Source: Thermoplasmatota archaeon
GTDB taxonomy: Archaea; Thermoplasmatota; Penumbrarchaeia; Penumbrarchaeales; Penumbrarchaeaceae
Direction: 5' to 3'
NCBI GenBank assembly: GCA_030595585.1
Contig: JAUVCY010000049.1
Location: forward strand, 1-9,224
Length of the DNA: 9,224 nt
The position numbers were made by a program, and so were the translations under genes. Shown here in pieces: positions 1 to 7,416 of this stretch. The notes below the pieces were generated by a model. The model saw nothing but the letters and a program-made list of their open reading frames with translations, had not been told where the DNA came from and made no database searches. Numbering within the stretch: position 1 is the first letter of the stretch; each line of letters begins with the position of its first letter.

Positions 1-1
1 G

Positions 2-556
2 ATACTGATAGACCGGCCGTTCAAGGAGGGCGACTGGATCCAGCTGGACGACAATGTGTATCAGGTTGTGGATATCGGGCTGAGGTCCACCCGGATGTTC
101 CACTCCATCAAGAACCAGGTGGTGACCATCCCCAACTCCAAGATATCCGACCATATGTTCTCCAACCTGAACCTGCCTGATACGAAGGGAAGGACAACGG
201 TAAATGTGGGCGTGGGATACGGATCGGATCCCAAGAAGGTCGGAAGGATACTTCTGGAACTTGCGCGGAGCCATCCCGATACATTCGAGGACGGGGATCA
301 CCAACCATTCTACCGCTTCTCATCCTTCGGAGACTCCTCTCTCGATTTCTCCATGACCATGTGGTTGAAGGATTTCAACGACCAGTGGAGGGTGGCAAGC
401 GAGCTGAAGGAGATGATCTTCTACCGCTTCGCCAAGGAGGGCATAGAGATACCGTTCCCACAGAGGGTGGTGCATCACGTGAGGGAGGGCCCGGTGCCCG
501 ATGTCAAGAAGGATACCAGGGCCCCTTCCCCCGATATGAAGAACCTCGCCCCGTGA
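2..556 (+). CDS. MscS-family mechanosensitive ion channel, C-terminal part (5' end outside window)
   Basis: This is the C-terminal part of a small-conductance mechanosensitive channel of the MscS family, which opens under membrane tension to release solutes during osmotic downshock. The frame is open from base 2, and 184 residues are visible. They begin in the cytoplasmic beta domain with the family signature: RPFKEGDWI, then a Val-x-Asp-Ile-Gly-Leu-Arg-Ser-Thr-Arg segment, then VTIPNSKI. The alpha/beta vestibule domain follows and ends with the typical KEGIEIPFPQ motif near visible residue 150. A hydrophilic tail of about 30 residues rich in Pro, Lys and Asp comes after it and is probably lineage-specific. 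The membrane helices and pore helix lie upstream of the window, so the subtype and total length cannot be judged. The gene converges on the lipoprotein gene, with only 5 bases between the two stop codons. The family call is secure; the ion preference is unknown. Confidence 0.95.
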   Translation: MLIDRPFKEGDWIQLDDNVYQVVDIGLRSTRMFHSIKNQVVTIPNSKISDHMFSNLNLPDTKGRTTVNVGVGYGSDPKKVGRILLELARSHPDTFEDGDHQPFYRFSSFGDSSLDFSMTMWLKDFNDQWRVASELKEMIFYRFAKEGIEIPFPQRVVHHVREGPVPDVKKDTRAPSPDMKNLAP

Positions 557-561
557 TCCGG

Positions 562-1155
562 TCACACGCCCAGGCTGTAATTGTGGGAGTCATCCGAGTA
601 TATGCCGTTCACCGATATGTGGAACCAGTCGTAGAAGGTGGTCCCTTCCAGGCTGGTCCTCGTGCCGTAGCCCTCGACCCTGAGCGACCACATCCCGGGC
701 TCGGCGTCGGAGATGGTGAATATCCTCTCGGAGATATCTATGGTCTCGCCGGAGATCGCGTCGAACCTCCTCTCCTCCATGGCCGAGAGGGCCCCTTTCT
801 CCTCCTTCAGTATGGTGATGACCACGTATCTCTCGAAGTCTATTCCGGCCGCATCTCCCATGAAGAAATGGACCTGGGCCTGAACGTAGAGCTCTCCCCC
901 CAGCTTTCCGATCTCGAAATTATCGATCTTTCGCACGAACTCCTGCGCCCCGATCTCGAATGACTCGTAGTCGATGGCGCCCTGGAACTCGTACCTGACG
1001 TCGGCGATGGTCCCCCTCGTCATGTCGGTATTGTCCACTTTTGGCGGTATTATGATCTCTCTTGCCGAGTGTATGTCGAAACAGCCCGTGGTGAGCACCG
1101 TGGACACGATGAGCAGGGAGAGCGTCGCCAGGAGAAGGGATCTCTTACATTTCAC
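562..1155 (-). CDS. Putative membrane-anchored lipoprotein, family not recognised
   Basis: A 197-residue protein of unrecognised family. It begins with a basic n-region (KCKR), a hydrophobic stretch at residues 7-22 and a lipobox-like LTTGC with Cys25. This predicts export and lipid anchoring at the outer face of the membrane. The mature part (26-197) has no further membrane segment and looks beta-rich, with alternating hydrophobic residues. The segment from about residue 150 (GMWSLRVEGYGTR) resembles an edge strand of an Ig-like sandwich, but this is weak. One N-glycosylation sequon (NYS) lies near the C-terminus. I chose the GTG at 1155: it directly precedes the signal sequence, and the ATG at 1150 is in another frame. 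A TATA-like stretch lies about 26-30 bases upstream and no Shine-Dalgarno is visible, so the mRNA is probably leaderless. UbiD lies upstream on the same strand, 74 bases away. The function is unknown. Confidence 0.8.
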   Translation of the reverse strand: MKCKRSLLLATLSLLIVSTVLTTGCFDIHSAREIIIPPKVDNTDMTRGTIADVRYEFQGAIDYESFEIGAQEFVRKIDNFEIGKLGGELYVQAQVHFFMGDAAGIDFERYVVITILKEEKGALSAMEERRFDAISGETIDISERIFTISDAEPGMWSLRVEGYGTRTSLEGTTFYDWFHISVNGIYSDDSHNYSLGV

Positions 1156-1176
1156 GGGGGATGGATGGCCCTCTTA

Positions 1177-1190
1177 CGATAAAACAATAA
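1177..1190 (-). promoter_or_regulatory. Candidate TATA box for the lipoprotein gene
   Basis: Read on the minus strand, this is an A/T-rich stretch (TTATTGTTTTATC) centred about 27-29 bases before the GTG start at 1155. That is the usual archaeal TATA-to-start-site distance, so transcription would begin at or a few bases before the start codon. No Shine-Dalgarno-like sequence precedes the GTG, which fits a leaderless message. It implies the lipoprotein gene can be transcribed independently of UbiD. The call rests on base composition and spacing only. Confidence 0.45.
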
Positions 1191-1229
1191 CGACAGCAGG
1201 GATCGCAGTCACTTTTATCGTGGATAGGG

Positions 1230-2501
1230 TCAACTGACCCTCCTGAAAGGCTCCATGTCCCCAATGGGCGCTGTGGCATCCATCCCCATCTTGGAGGTGG
1301 TGCCATCCTCGTTGGCAGAGGGGTCCAGGGTGGAACCTCTGGCGTTCTCCACGATCATCAGGTCCCTGTGCGCCTGGAAACGGGTGGCCAGGGCCCACTC
1401 CACTATATTGTCGTCGAAGATGTCCACGTCCTCGTCCACGACCACCACTCTCTTCATGGAGGGATGGCCCGTGAAGGCAGCCATTATCGCGTTCTTACCG
1501 TCCCCCTCCTTCTGTTTTCTGATGGAGACCACGCAGTGGAGCCACCCGCAGCCGCCCTCCGTCAGGCGGACGCCCTTGACGTGAGGGACCACCTTCCTGA
1601 CGGATTGAAGTATGGAGGGCTCCTTGGGCAGGCCCATCAGCAGGTAGTGCTCCCTTCCGCCCGGAAGCAGGACGTGAACGATGGGGTCCTCCCTTGCAAG
1701 TACCCGGTCCACCCTGAATATCGGCTCTCCCGGATCCATTCCGGAGCGATCGTAGGTTGAGGTGATATCGACGAAGGGCCCCTCGGGAGCGGTCTCTCCG
1801 GTGAAGGCGCCGCAGATCACTATCTCGGTGCCCAGCGGGGAGAGGAGGCCGCCCCCGTTCGGGGAGAAGCATTTCATCCTTTCCCCGGTTGCGTCCAGGT
1901 GAAGTGCCGAGGCGACCTTCATCTCATCGACCCCGTAAGGCAGTGAACAGGAGGCTGCTATGAGGCTGGCAGCACCGCATCCCATCGACACGACCGCCTT
2001 CAGCTCCTCACCCCTTGAAAGGGCCGTGTTCAGCATGTGTTTCAGGTGTCTTGGGACCACCCTCACCGCGAACCGTCCCCCGCCGATGTACATCATCCGA
2101 TGGAAGGAGAGGTTCCTCTCACCATCGATCCCGGTGTGGACGATCCCCGAGGTGATATAGCTCCCTCCGTCCCCCTTGAAGTATCTGGGGATGGGGATCT
2201 CCTCGATATCGGCCTTGCCATAATAGTTCGGAACCCCCGTCTCCTCGGGTTCTATCCTCTCCTCCATGCCCTTCAGGACCGCCTCTCCAAGGGACCCGAT
2301 CTCCACGTTCAGAGAGCGGGCGATGGCCCCCCTGGTCGAGAAGACGTTTCCCGCAAATCTAAAGGATGGATCGTTACTGCATGATGCCACCCATGGGGTC
2401 GTTGGCCGTCTCACGCACGTATCGCCGGCCTGGAGGTCCTTGTCCACCCCGTTCTCAAGCAGGCTCAGGTCGTCCCATTTCAGAAGGTCTCGAAACTCCA
2501 T
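1230..2501 (-). CDS. UbiD-family decarboxylase (archaeal type; possible anhydromevalonate phosphate decarboxylase)
   Basis: A 423-residue member of the UbiD family, enzymes that use prenylated FMN for reversible decarboxylation. Visible signatures are a cofactor-region segment (NLSFHRMMYIGGGRF) with the presumed catalytic Arg135, the acidic motif EGPFVD with Glu240 and Asp245 in the catalytic Glu/Asp positions, VDEDVDIFD near residues 355-363, and SKMGMDAT near 403-410. Bacterial UbiD usually has Gly where this protein has Val244. The length and the C-terminal motif fit the archaeal subgroup that includes anhydromevalonate phosphate decarboxylase of the modified mevalonate pathway, so an isoprenoid role is likely but not proven. 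Other aromatic or enoic acid substrates remain possible. I chose the ATG at 2501 because MEFRDLL is the expected N-terminus; the frame stays open to 2768 but that part looks non-coding. No flavin prenyltransferase (UbiX) or aconitase-X-type dehydratase gene lies in this window. Confidence 0.93.
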   Translation of the reverse strand: MEFRDLLKWDDLSLLENGVDKDLQAGDTCVRRPTTPWVASCSNDPSFRFAGNVFSTRGAIARSLNVEIGSLGEAVLKGMEERIEPEETGVPNYYGKADIEEIPIPRYFKGDGGSYITSGIVHTGIDGERNLSFHRMMYIGGGRFAVRVVPRHLKHMLNTALSRGEELKAVVSMGCGAASLIAASCSLPYGVDEMKVASALHLDATGERMKCFSPNGGGLLSPLGTEIVICGAFTGETAPEGPFVDITSTYDRSGMDPGEPIFRVDRVLAREDPIVHVLLPGGREHYLLMGLPKEPSILQSVRKVVPHVKGVRLTEGGCGWLHCVVSIRKQKEGDGKNAIMAAFTGHPSMKRVVVVDEDVDIFDDNIVEWALATRFQAHRDLMIVENARGSTLDPSANEDGTTSKMGMDATAPIGDMEPFRRVS

Positions 2502-2537
2502 GTCCAGGGGTAACGGGGAGGAAGTACCTATAATGTG

Positions 2538-2548
2538 ACTTTTTATCG
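2538..2548 (-). promoter_or_regulatory. Candidate TATA box for the UbiD gene
   Basis: The minus strand reads GATAAAAAGT here, about 41 bases before the ATG at 2501. An archaeal start site about 26 bases downstream would leave a leader of roughly 15 bases. No clear Shine-Dalgarno sequence is seen before the ATG. A second A/T patch (ATTATAG, near 2529-2535) could serve instead and would give a nearly leaderless mRNA. The surrounding region is G+C-rich, which makes the A/T patch stand out, but the call is tentative. Confidence 0.35.
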
Positions 2549-2632
2549 GGGGCCGCCGCCAAAACGCCCACCGGTCGAAGGCTCGGTCATTATCTCGCCT
2601 CTCCCTGTAAGATATAACTAGATACTCAGAAA

Positions 2633-2657
2633 CCCTTAAATTGATTAAGTATATATT
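2633..2657 (+). promoter_or_regulatory. A/T-rich promoter region of the zinc-ribbon/surface-protein cluster
   Basis: A strongly A/T-rich stretch holding two or three overlapping TATA-like elements (CTTAAATTG, GATTAAG and TATATATTA) lies just before the ATG at 2671. The first would place a start site about 7 bases before the ATG. An element centred near 2645 would give a leaderless message. The strongest-looking one (TATATATTA) is too close to serve an ATG at 2671 with normal spacing. The divergent region 2502-2670 otherwise shows no gene or strong inverted repeat. This is the likely promoter for the downstream plus-strand cluster. Confidence 0.5.
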
Positions 2658-2670
2658 AGCGTTGATTTCC

Positions 2671-3075
2671 ATGGCTGTCAGGAACCGATTAATTGAATGT
2701 CCCAACTGCTCAAAACGGTTGGAGGATACCAAACAGGAGAATATCACATGCCGGTACTGCGGCCACATTTTCGAGAGGGAGGAGGTGGCCCAGGAGGACG
2801 AGGATTACATTCGGAAGAGGATGATCATCGACCTCCGCGCAGAGATGGAGATATACAAGTCGAGGAAGAAGCTCTCCACCATCTTCATGATATTGAGCTT
2901 TATTTTCATAATACCGCTCGTGTTTGCAGCCCCGGTGAACCTGATGATCTACATCTTCATCCTTATGTTCCTGATCACCGGCTCCGTGCTGTTCGTTCTG
3001 GTGATCCTGAACGATAAGGGCTACGAGTCCAGCAAGAGCAAGGCGAGCGATATATCGATGAGAAGGAGACTATAG
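2671..3075 (+). CDS. Small membrane protein with N-terminal zinc ribbon and two transmembrane helices
   Basis: A 134-residue protein of unknown function. Residues 10-30 form a zinc ribbon with Cys10, Cys13, Cys27 and Cys30 (CPNC then CRYC, 13 residues between pairs). A charged, probably helical linker follows (35-68, rich in Glu, Asp, Arg and Lys). Two hydrophobic segments at about 70-87 and 91-113 are joined by a very short Pro/Asn turn, so they should form a membrane hairpin. The basic C-terminal tail and the zinc ribbon would then both be cytoplasmic. The frame extends upstream to a TTG at 2641, but those ten codons overlap the A/T-rich promoter, so the ATG at 2671 is preferred. The stop is 11 bases before the large surface-protein gene, indicating co-transcription. 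The zinc ribbon may mediate protein or nucleic-acid contacts at the membrane; this is inferred from domain type only. Confidence 0.82.
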   Translation: MAVRNRLIECPNCSKRLEDTKQENITCRYCGHIFEREEVAQEDEDYIRKRMIIDLRAEMEIYKSRKKLSTIFMILSFIFIIPLVFAAPVNLMIYIFILMFLITGSVLFVLVILNDKGYESSKSKASDISMRRRL

Positions 3076-3086
3076 GGGGTATTGAT

Positions 3087-6000
3087 ATGGAAAAGGATAC
3101 CAGGAGAATTTTAAGCGGACTCATATTGATGGCCTTTCTAATGTCCTCTCTTGTCGTCGGCACCCCCTCGGCCACGGTCGCAGAGGAGCCTCTGAACCCC
3201 CCCACAAGGGGCGATGTTCTGGAGATCAACGATACGATGATCATCACCTCCTCAAGGTCTCTGGGACATGTCAAGATCCGCGAGGGCGGCAACCTGATCA
3301 TTCAGGGCGCCATCTCCGTCGTGATGGAGTCCCTTGAGTGCAAGAACGACAACGGGACATCTTTCCAGATGATCGGCGATGGCCCCGAGGATCAGAATAG
3401 GGCCAGGTTGACCGTTACGGGAGATCCCGAGCTTGAGGATTTCGTTCTCCATCTGGAACCGGAGCGGATAGTCCTGCAAAACGCTGTGATCTTCGCCGAG
3501 AACAGGGTTGATTCCAGTGATCTTGCGAAAAGGGGGATGAACGTTCTATTCAGCTCGATGAAGACCGATTTCGAGATAAACAATACCGATATCGAGATCT
3601 GGGCACAGAACGGCGAGGATGGAAAGTCCATTGGGGGCATACCCCAGCCCGGTACTTCCGGGGCCAGAGCGGCCCTCACCATCCAGGCAATGGAAGGGAA
3701 CGATATGGTAGTATCCGGGTCCCTGATAGAGGTGCACGGGGGGAGCGGAGGGGATGCGAAGATCCAGAACAATGAGCCTGGAATAGGGGGTTTTTCCCAC
3801 CTGATCATCCAGGGGGAATTCGTTGACATCTCCAACAGCAGGATATTCTCCCTCGGCGGCCAGTCCGGAAGTATCGTCTCCGGAACCGACCTGTCGAAAT
3901 ATGGGGTGAAGGGTGGGGATGCCCGGCTTGACCTCACCTCCCAGAGGGAGATGAACATCGACCGCTCCCAGGTGGAATCGGAGGGAGGGATGAGGACCGA
4001 CGGTAAGACGGGGGTCACATCTTTCATATATCTCACAAGTGAGGACGATGCGATCTACATGGACTCCGATAAACAGGGGGCGGACAGGAAGCTGACCCTC
4101 TCACAACTTCTGAGCGACGCAACCCTCATCGAGGCTCCGAACGGGGCCTTCCTGCACCAGGTGGACCTGGGCGATGAGAAGCCCTCCTCCCAAGGGGATA
4201 CGATAATATTCGTCTACTGGTGGTTTTCGATAAACGTTAGGGACAACTACGGTAACCCCCTAAAAGGCGCGGTAATATCATACACCGTGGGGAACGATCC
4301 GACGGTGATCACCTCTCCTGACAACTCCTGGATCACAGGGGGGACCGGGAAGCTGGACCTCGAGTTGGAATCGTTGATCATTGAACCTGGCAAGCCCGCA
4401 AATACCAAGTCATACACCTTCCTTGCGGTGATAACAGGAGGCGCCACCGGCAACTCTGACAGGATCGAACTTGACAATCAGAATGAGGTTGCCCAGGTCG
4501 GGATCACCCTGATCACCGTTGACCTCAAGATGATCAACGGCGAGGAGTACAAGTCCGGTATGGTCGTGGGAGGCGAAGAAGCGGAGCTGGAGGGCGTTGC
4601 TTTCCCGGCCCCTAACAGCAAACACGATATCCTGAGCATACAGTGGTATGTCGAGGATACGCTGATGGGTGATGTCACAGATATATCGGACCCGATCATG
4701 TCGCCATTCTCAAAATGGATGGTCACTTGGGACACGACAGAGTGGCCAGATGGCCAGTATCTGCTCTCCTTTATCGCAGTGGATGAGGCGTATGAGGTGA
4801 GAACCGAGGCGTCGGTGGAGGTGTCCCAGCTGGCCATTAACCACCGGCCGATAGTTGCATCTGCGGTGGTGAAGGATACTGTTGACGAACATAACGCGGA
4901 TATGGGAGGAACCGTCGAGTCGCACGTCACCAAGGAGAACCCTTACCTGTACATCAACGGAACGGTGTGGGACCGCGATGCATGGTCTCCCTATATCGAT
5001 CTCGGAAAGATCATCATCAGGGTGAAGATGGTCATGACCAGAAGTGATGGATACGTGGTTTACAGCAAGGATCTCACATCGGGATACGACGAGCTGATAA
5101 AGGTCAATGAGACCGGTGGTTGGGCTTACAGGTTCAAGGTGGACACGTATGTCAAGCTGGAGGTTGACGGCCAGTCGAATTACATCTTCAGCGAGGGCGT
5201 GTACAAGGTCCAGTTCCTGGTGGAGGATGACGTTCCGCTAGCTTCCATACCCGAGGATAACTTTTTCATGATAGATCTGGAGAAGGATTTCTACCCCGTG
5301 ATAAACCTCTTCCTCGAGGGGGAGGAGTTGCCCGTCGACTCAGATTACGAATATGACTTCCCCGTGTTTGGGATAAAAACCGATAAGAGCCACACGATCG
5401 AGGTCAGGTTCAACTTCACGAAAAGCTACGATGAGGACGATCCCGACCACGATCTCGACGACTCATGGCTCGGCCTCACCTACTCCCTGTACGTGGGGTC
5501 AAAGAGCAACGTGGTGGTCAATGCCGAGAAGGGTATCAGCGGCTTCGATTACGAGTTCGACGTCGGGGATGTAGGTGCCGGGGAGATCGAAGCCTTCATT
5601 ATCATCCTGGAGGTTGAGGATTCTCAGGGCCTCAAGGCCATCAAGACCTTTGTAGTAAAGGTCGAACATGAACCTCCCCCGCCAATAAATTCCATATGGA
5701 CGGAGATCTTTGGCATAGAGGTAAACACCGAGTACGGCCCATATATCTACGCCTTCCCGGCGATCTTCGGCCTGATAATCATCTCATATCTGGGCCTGGT
5801 CATTGTAAGCACTCTTATGCACAAGAAAGAGCAGAAGAAGAAGTTCGCCCTGCTGCAGAAGTACAGGGAGGAGGAGAAGAGCAAGAAGGGGAGTGTGATC
5901 GATGATGAGGTTCTGATGGGAAGGGGTTTCATCAAGTCCTCCACCGATTATCTGGAAGCGACCGGCGCCACCAAGGGGAAGGAGGAGTTCCAGAAGGAGC

Positions 6001-6266
6001 TTGAGTCCAAGGCGGCTACCAAGCCTGCGGCAGGCGCCTCTAAACCTGCAGTGGCCCCTCTAAAGTCCGCAGCGGCCCCAATACCTGTGGCCGCTCCCAA
6101 GCCCGCGGTAGCTCCTGCCAAACCGGCAGCGGCCCCTGCAAAGCCCGCGGCAGCTCCTGCCAAACCTACAGCCGCCCCCGCCAAGCCCGCGGTGGCACCC
6201 GCAAAACCTGTGGCGGCGCCTGCACCACCTGCAGCTCCAAAACCACCAACTCCTCCCCAGGGATAG
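3087..6266 (+). CDS. Large single-pass surface protein with beta-helix-like repeats, Ig-like domains and a Lys/Pro/Ala-repeat cytoplasmic tail
   Basis: A 1059-residue protein. A signal peptide (about 1-32, basic n-region then LILMAFLMSSLVV) leads to a long exterior region. Residues 148-309 contain about four units of roughly 43 residues, each with alternating hydrophobic strands, an Asn/Ser turn and a Gly-rich loop, suggesting a right-handed beta-helix. A segment near 378-400 (NVRDNYGNPLKGAVISYTV) looks like an Ig/carboxypeptidase-regulatory-type fold. Residues about 480-580 resemble a bacterial Ig-like domain (IQWYVEDTL, then TWDTTEWPDGQYLLSFIAVD). More beta-sandwich domains follow to about 875. 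One membrane helix spans about 889-911 and is followed by KKEQKKK, placing the C-terminus in the cytoplasm. Residues 975-1059 are Lys/Pro/Ala-rich, with six 7-residue repeats. Six N-glycosylation sequons lie in the exterior part. A G-rich Shine-Dalgarno-like stretch (3074-3079) sits about 7 bases before the ATG. The function is unrecognised; envelope structure or adhesion is plausible. Confidence 0.9.
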   Translation: MEKDTRRILSGLILMAFLMSSLVVGTPSATVAEEPLNPPTRGDVLEINDTMIITSSRSLGHVKIREGGNLIIQGAISVVMESLECKNDNGTSFQMIGDGPEDQNRARLTVTGDPELEDFVLHLEPERIVLQNAVIFAENRVDSSDLAKRGMNVLFSSMKTDFEINNTDIEIWAQNGEDGKSIGGIPQPGTSGARAALTIQAMEGNDMVVSGSLIEVHGGSGGDAKIQNNEPGIGGFSHLIIQGEFVDISNSRIFSLGGQSGSIVSGTDLSKYGVKGGDARLDLTSQREMNIDRSQVESEGGMRTDGKTGVTSFIYLTSEDDAIYMDSDKQGADRKLTLSQLLSDATLIEAPNGAFLHQVDLGDEKPSSQGDTIIFVYWWFSINVRDNYGNPLKGAVISYTVGNDPTVITSPDNSWITGGTGKLDLELESLIIEPGKPANTKSYTFLAVITGGATGNSDRIELDNQNEVAQVGITLITVDLKMINGEEYKSGMVVGGEEAELEGVAFPAPNSKHDILSIQWYVEDTLMGDVTDISDPIMSPFSKWMVTWDTTEWPDGQYLLSFIAVDEAYEVRTEASVEVSQLAINHRPIVASAVVKDTVDEHNADMGGTVESHVTKENPYLYINGTVWDRDAWSPYIDLGKIIIRVKMVMTRSDGYVVYSKDLTSGYDELIKVNETGGWAYRFKVDTYVKLEVDGQSNYIFSEGVYKVQFLVEDDVPLASIPEDNFFMIDLEKDFYPVINLFLEGEELPVDSDYEYDFPVFGIKTDKSHTIEVRFNFTKSYDEDDPDHDLDDSWLGLTYSLYVGSKSNVVVNAEKGISGFDYEFDVGDVGAGEIEAFIIILEVEDSQGLKAIKTFVVKVEHEPPPPINSIWTEIFGIEVNTEYGPYIYAFPAIFGLIIISYLGLVIVSTLMHKKEQKKKFALLQKYREEEKSKKGSVIDDEVLMGRGFIKSSTDYLEATGATKGKEEFQKELESKAATKPAAGASKPAVAPLKSAAAPIPVAAPKPAVAPAKPAAAPAKPAAAPAKPTAAPAKPAVAPAKPVAAPAPPAAPKPPTPPQG
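6099..6224 (+). repeat. Six tandem 21-bp repeats encoding KP[A/T/V][A/V]APA
   Basis: Six consecutive in-frame 21-base units encode residues 1005-1046 of the large surface protein. The protein consensus is Lys-Pro-(Ala/Thr/Val)-(Ala/Val)-Ala-Pro-Ala. At the DNA level the units alternate: units 1, 3 and 5 start AAGCCCGCGG, while units 2, 4 and 6 start AAACC. Units 1 and 3 differ by one base. This suggests that a 42-base double unit was duplicated. Degenerate copies extend upstream from about 6010. The codons vary mostly at third positions, so the protein pattern looks maintained by selection. Confidence 0.9.
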
Positions 6267-6293
6267 GGGAGATCAGCAAGGTAGGGTGAGATC

Positions 6294-7406
6294 GTGGTTG
6301 GACCGATGTTGTCAGTGATCGTTCCGACATATAATGAGCGGGATAACATGGGTCTTTTGATCCCCCGTCTCTCCAGGGTCCTGGAATCAGAATCGATCCC
6401 CTACGAGATACTGGTGATGGATGACGATTCACCGGACGGCACCTGTGACGAGGTCCAGCGCCTCTCGGCGGAGTATCCAGGGGCGAGATGCATCAAAAGG
6501 ATGCAGGATCGTGGCCTCTCTCCTGCCGTGATGGAGGGTTTCAGGGAAGCAGTAGGGGATATATATCTCGTGATGGACGCGGACCTCTCACACCCTATCG
6601 AGGTGGTGCCTGAACTGTATCGTGCGATAGCCCATGATGGTGCGGATGTCGCGGTTGGTTCAAGGCACATCAAGGGAGGGGGGATCGAGGATTGGCCGTT
6701 GAAGAGGAAGGTGATCTCATGGGGGGCCTCGATGCTGGCCCGTCCCCTGACCTCATGTTCCGACCCCATGTCCGGTTTCTTTGCGATCAGACCCTCGGTC
6801 ATCAAGGGCGCCCCCCTTCGGGCGAAGGGATACAAGATACTCCTGGAGGTCCTCGTCAAGGGAAGATACGACAAGGTCGTGGAGGTCCCCATAACGTTCA
6901 AGGACAGGGAGCTGGGGGAGTCCAAGCTGGGAAGCGACGTGATAGTGAACTACGTTCAGCATCTGATGTGGCTCTACCTTCACCCGGGATCGGCCCCGCT
7001 TATCAAGTTCCTGGCCGTCGGGGGTTCCGGGATCATAGTGGACCTGGGCATACTGACCGCGTTAATTTTGCTCATCGGGGACGATATCATATCACTTCCG
7101 GGTTACGATCTGAAATACGTGTTCATATTCCAGGCGATATCGTTCGCTTATGCCACCACGTGGAACTTCGTGTGGAACCGTCACTGGACGTTCGACGCCA
7201 GGTCGGCCAAGCCATCTGGACAGTATGTGAAGTTCCTTACCGTGGCCACGATCGCCCTGATCATCAGGACGGCGCTCTTTTACGTCGCCGTGAATGTGCT
7301 TGGGTTCCAGGGGATACCCGAGTATCACATTTCCCTTCTGGCGGTTATCATATTCGTGACAGTATTAAATTACCTTGGATCCCGCCTCTGGGCCTTCAAG
7401 AAATGA
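6294..7406 (+). CDS. Dolichyl-phosphate mannose synthase-like glycosyltransferase (GT2 + GtrA-like membrane domain)
   Basis: A 370-residue enzyme predicted to transfer mannose (or another hexose) from its GDP or UDP form to dolichyl phosphate at the cytoplasmic face, giving the lipid-linked donor for surface glycosylation. Residues 6-225 are a GT2 catalytic domain: VIVPTYNE (8-15), MDDDSPDGT (42-50), the metal-binding DAD (95-97, in VMDADLSHP), VGSRHIKGGG (121-130) and RELGESKLG (205-213), all typical of dolichyl-phosphate mannose synthases. Residues 235-370 form a GtrA-like domain with four hydrophobic segments (about 236-262, 275-292, 312-336 and 344-361) and the NFVWNRHWTF signature. The same architecture is known for the Pyrococcus furiosus enzyme. 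The GTG at 6294 is preferred because a Shine-Dalgarno-like GGGTGA (6284-6289) lies 4 bases upstream; an ATG at 6306 is the alternative. The 27-base gap to the surface-protein gene suggests co-transcription. The exact sugar is not certain. Confidence 0.92.
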   Translation: MVGPMLSVIVPTYNERDNMGLLIPRLSRVLESESIPYEILVMDDDSPDGTCDEVQRLSAEYPGARCIKRMQDRGLSPAVMEGFREAVGDIYLVMDADLSHPIEVVPELYRAIAHDGADVAVGSRHIKGGGIEDWPLKRKVISWGASMLARPLTSCSDPMSGFFAIRPSVIKGAPLRAKGYKILLEVLVKGRYDKVVEVPITFKDRELGESKLGSDVIVNYVQHLMWLYLHPGSAPLIKFLAVGGSGIIVDLGILTALILLIGDDIISLPGYDLKYVFIFQAISFAYATTWNFVWNRHWTFDARSAKPSGQYVKFLTVATIALIIRTALFYVAVNVLGFQGIPEYHISLLAVIIFVTVLNYLGSRLWAFKK

Positions 7407-7416
7407 TGTGGGGACA

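Noticed and set aside
361..963. Open plus-strand frame of 200 codons across the channel and lipoprotein genes
   Set aside because: It overlaps two supported genes, shows no domain, and has the Arg/Gly/Pro composition of an out-of-frame reading.
2641..2670. TTG start at 2641 for the zinc-ribbon protein
   Set aside because: These codons fall inside the A/T-rich TATA-like region, and the ATG at 2671 leads directly into the zinc ribbon.
2502..2768. N-terminal extension of the UbiD frame to an upstream start
   Set aside because: The extension overlaps the promoter and the divergent zinc-ribbon gene, has non-coding-like composition, and the normal UbiD N-terminus begins at 2501.
6267..6293. Terminator or promoter between the surface protein and mannose synthase genes
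   Set aside because: The 27 bases hold only a Shine-Dalgarno-like sequence; no T-tract, stem or TATA-like stretch is seen.
5948..6349. Open minus-strand frame rich in Ala and Gly
   Set aside because: It is the reverse reading of the Lys/Pro/Ala repeat; it has no signal, start context or family resemblance.
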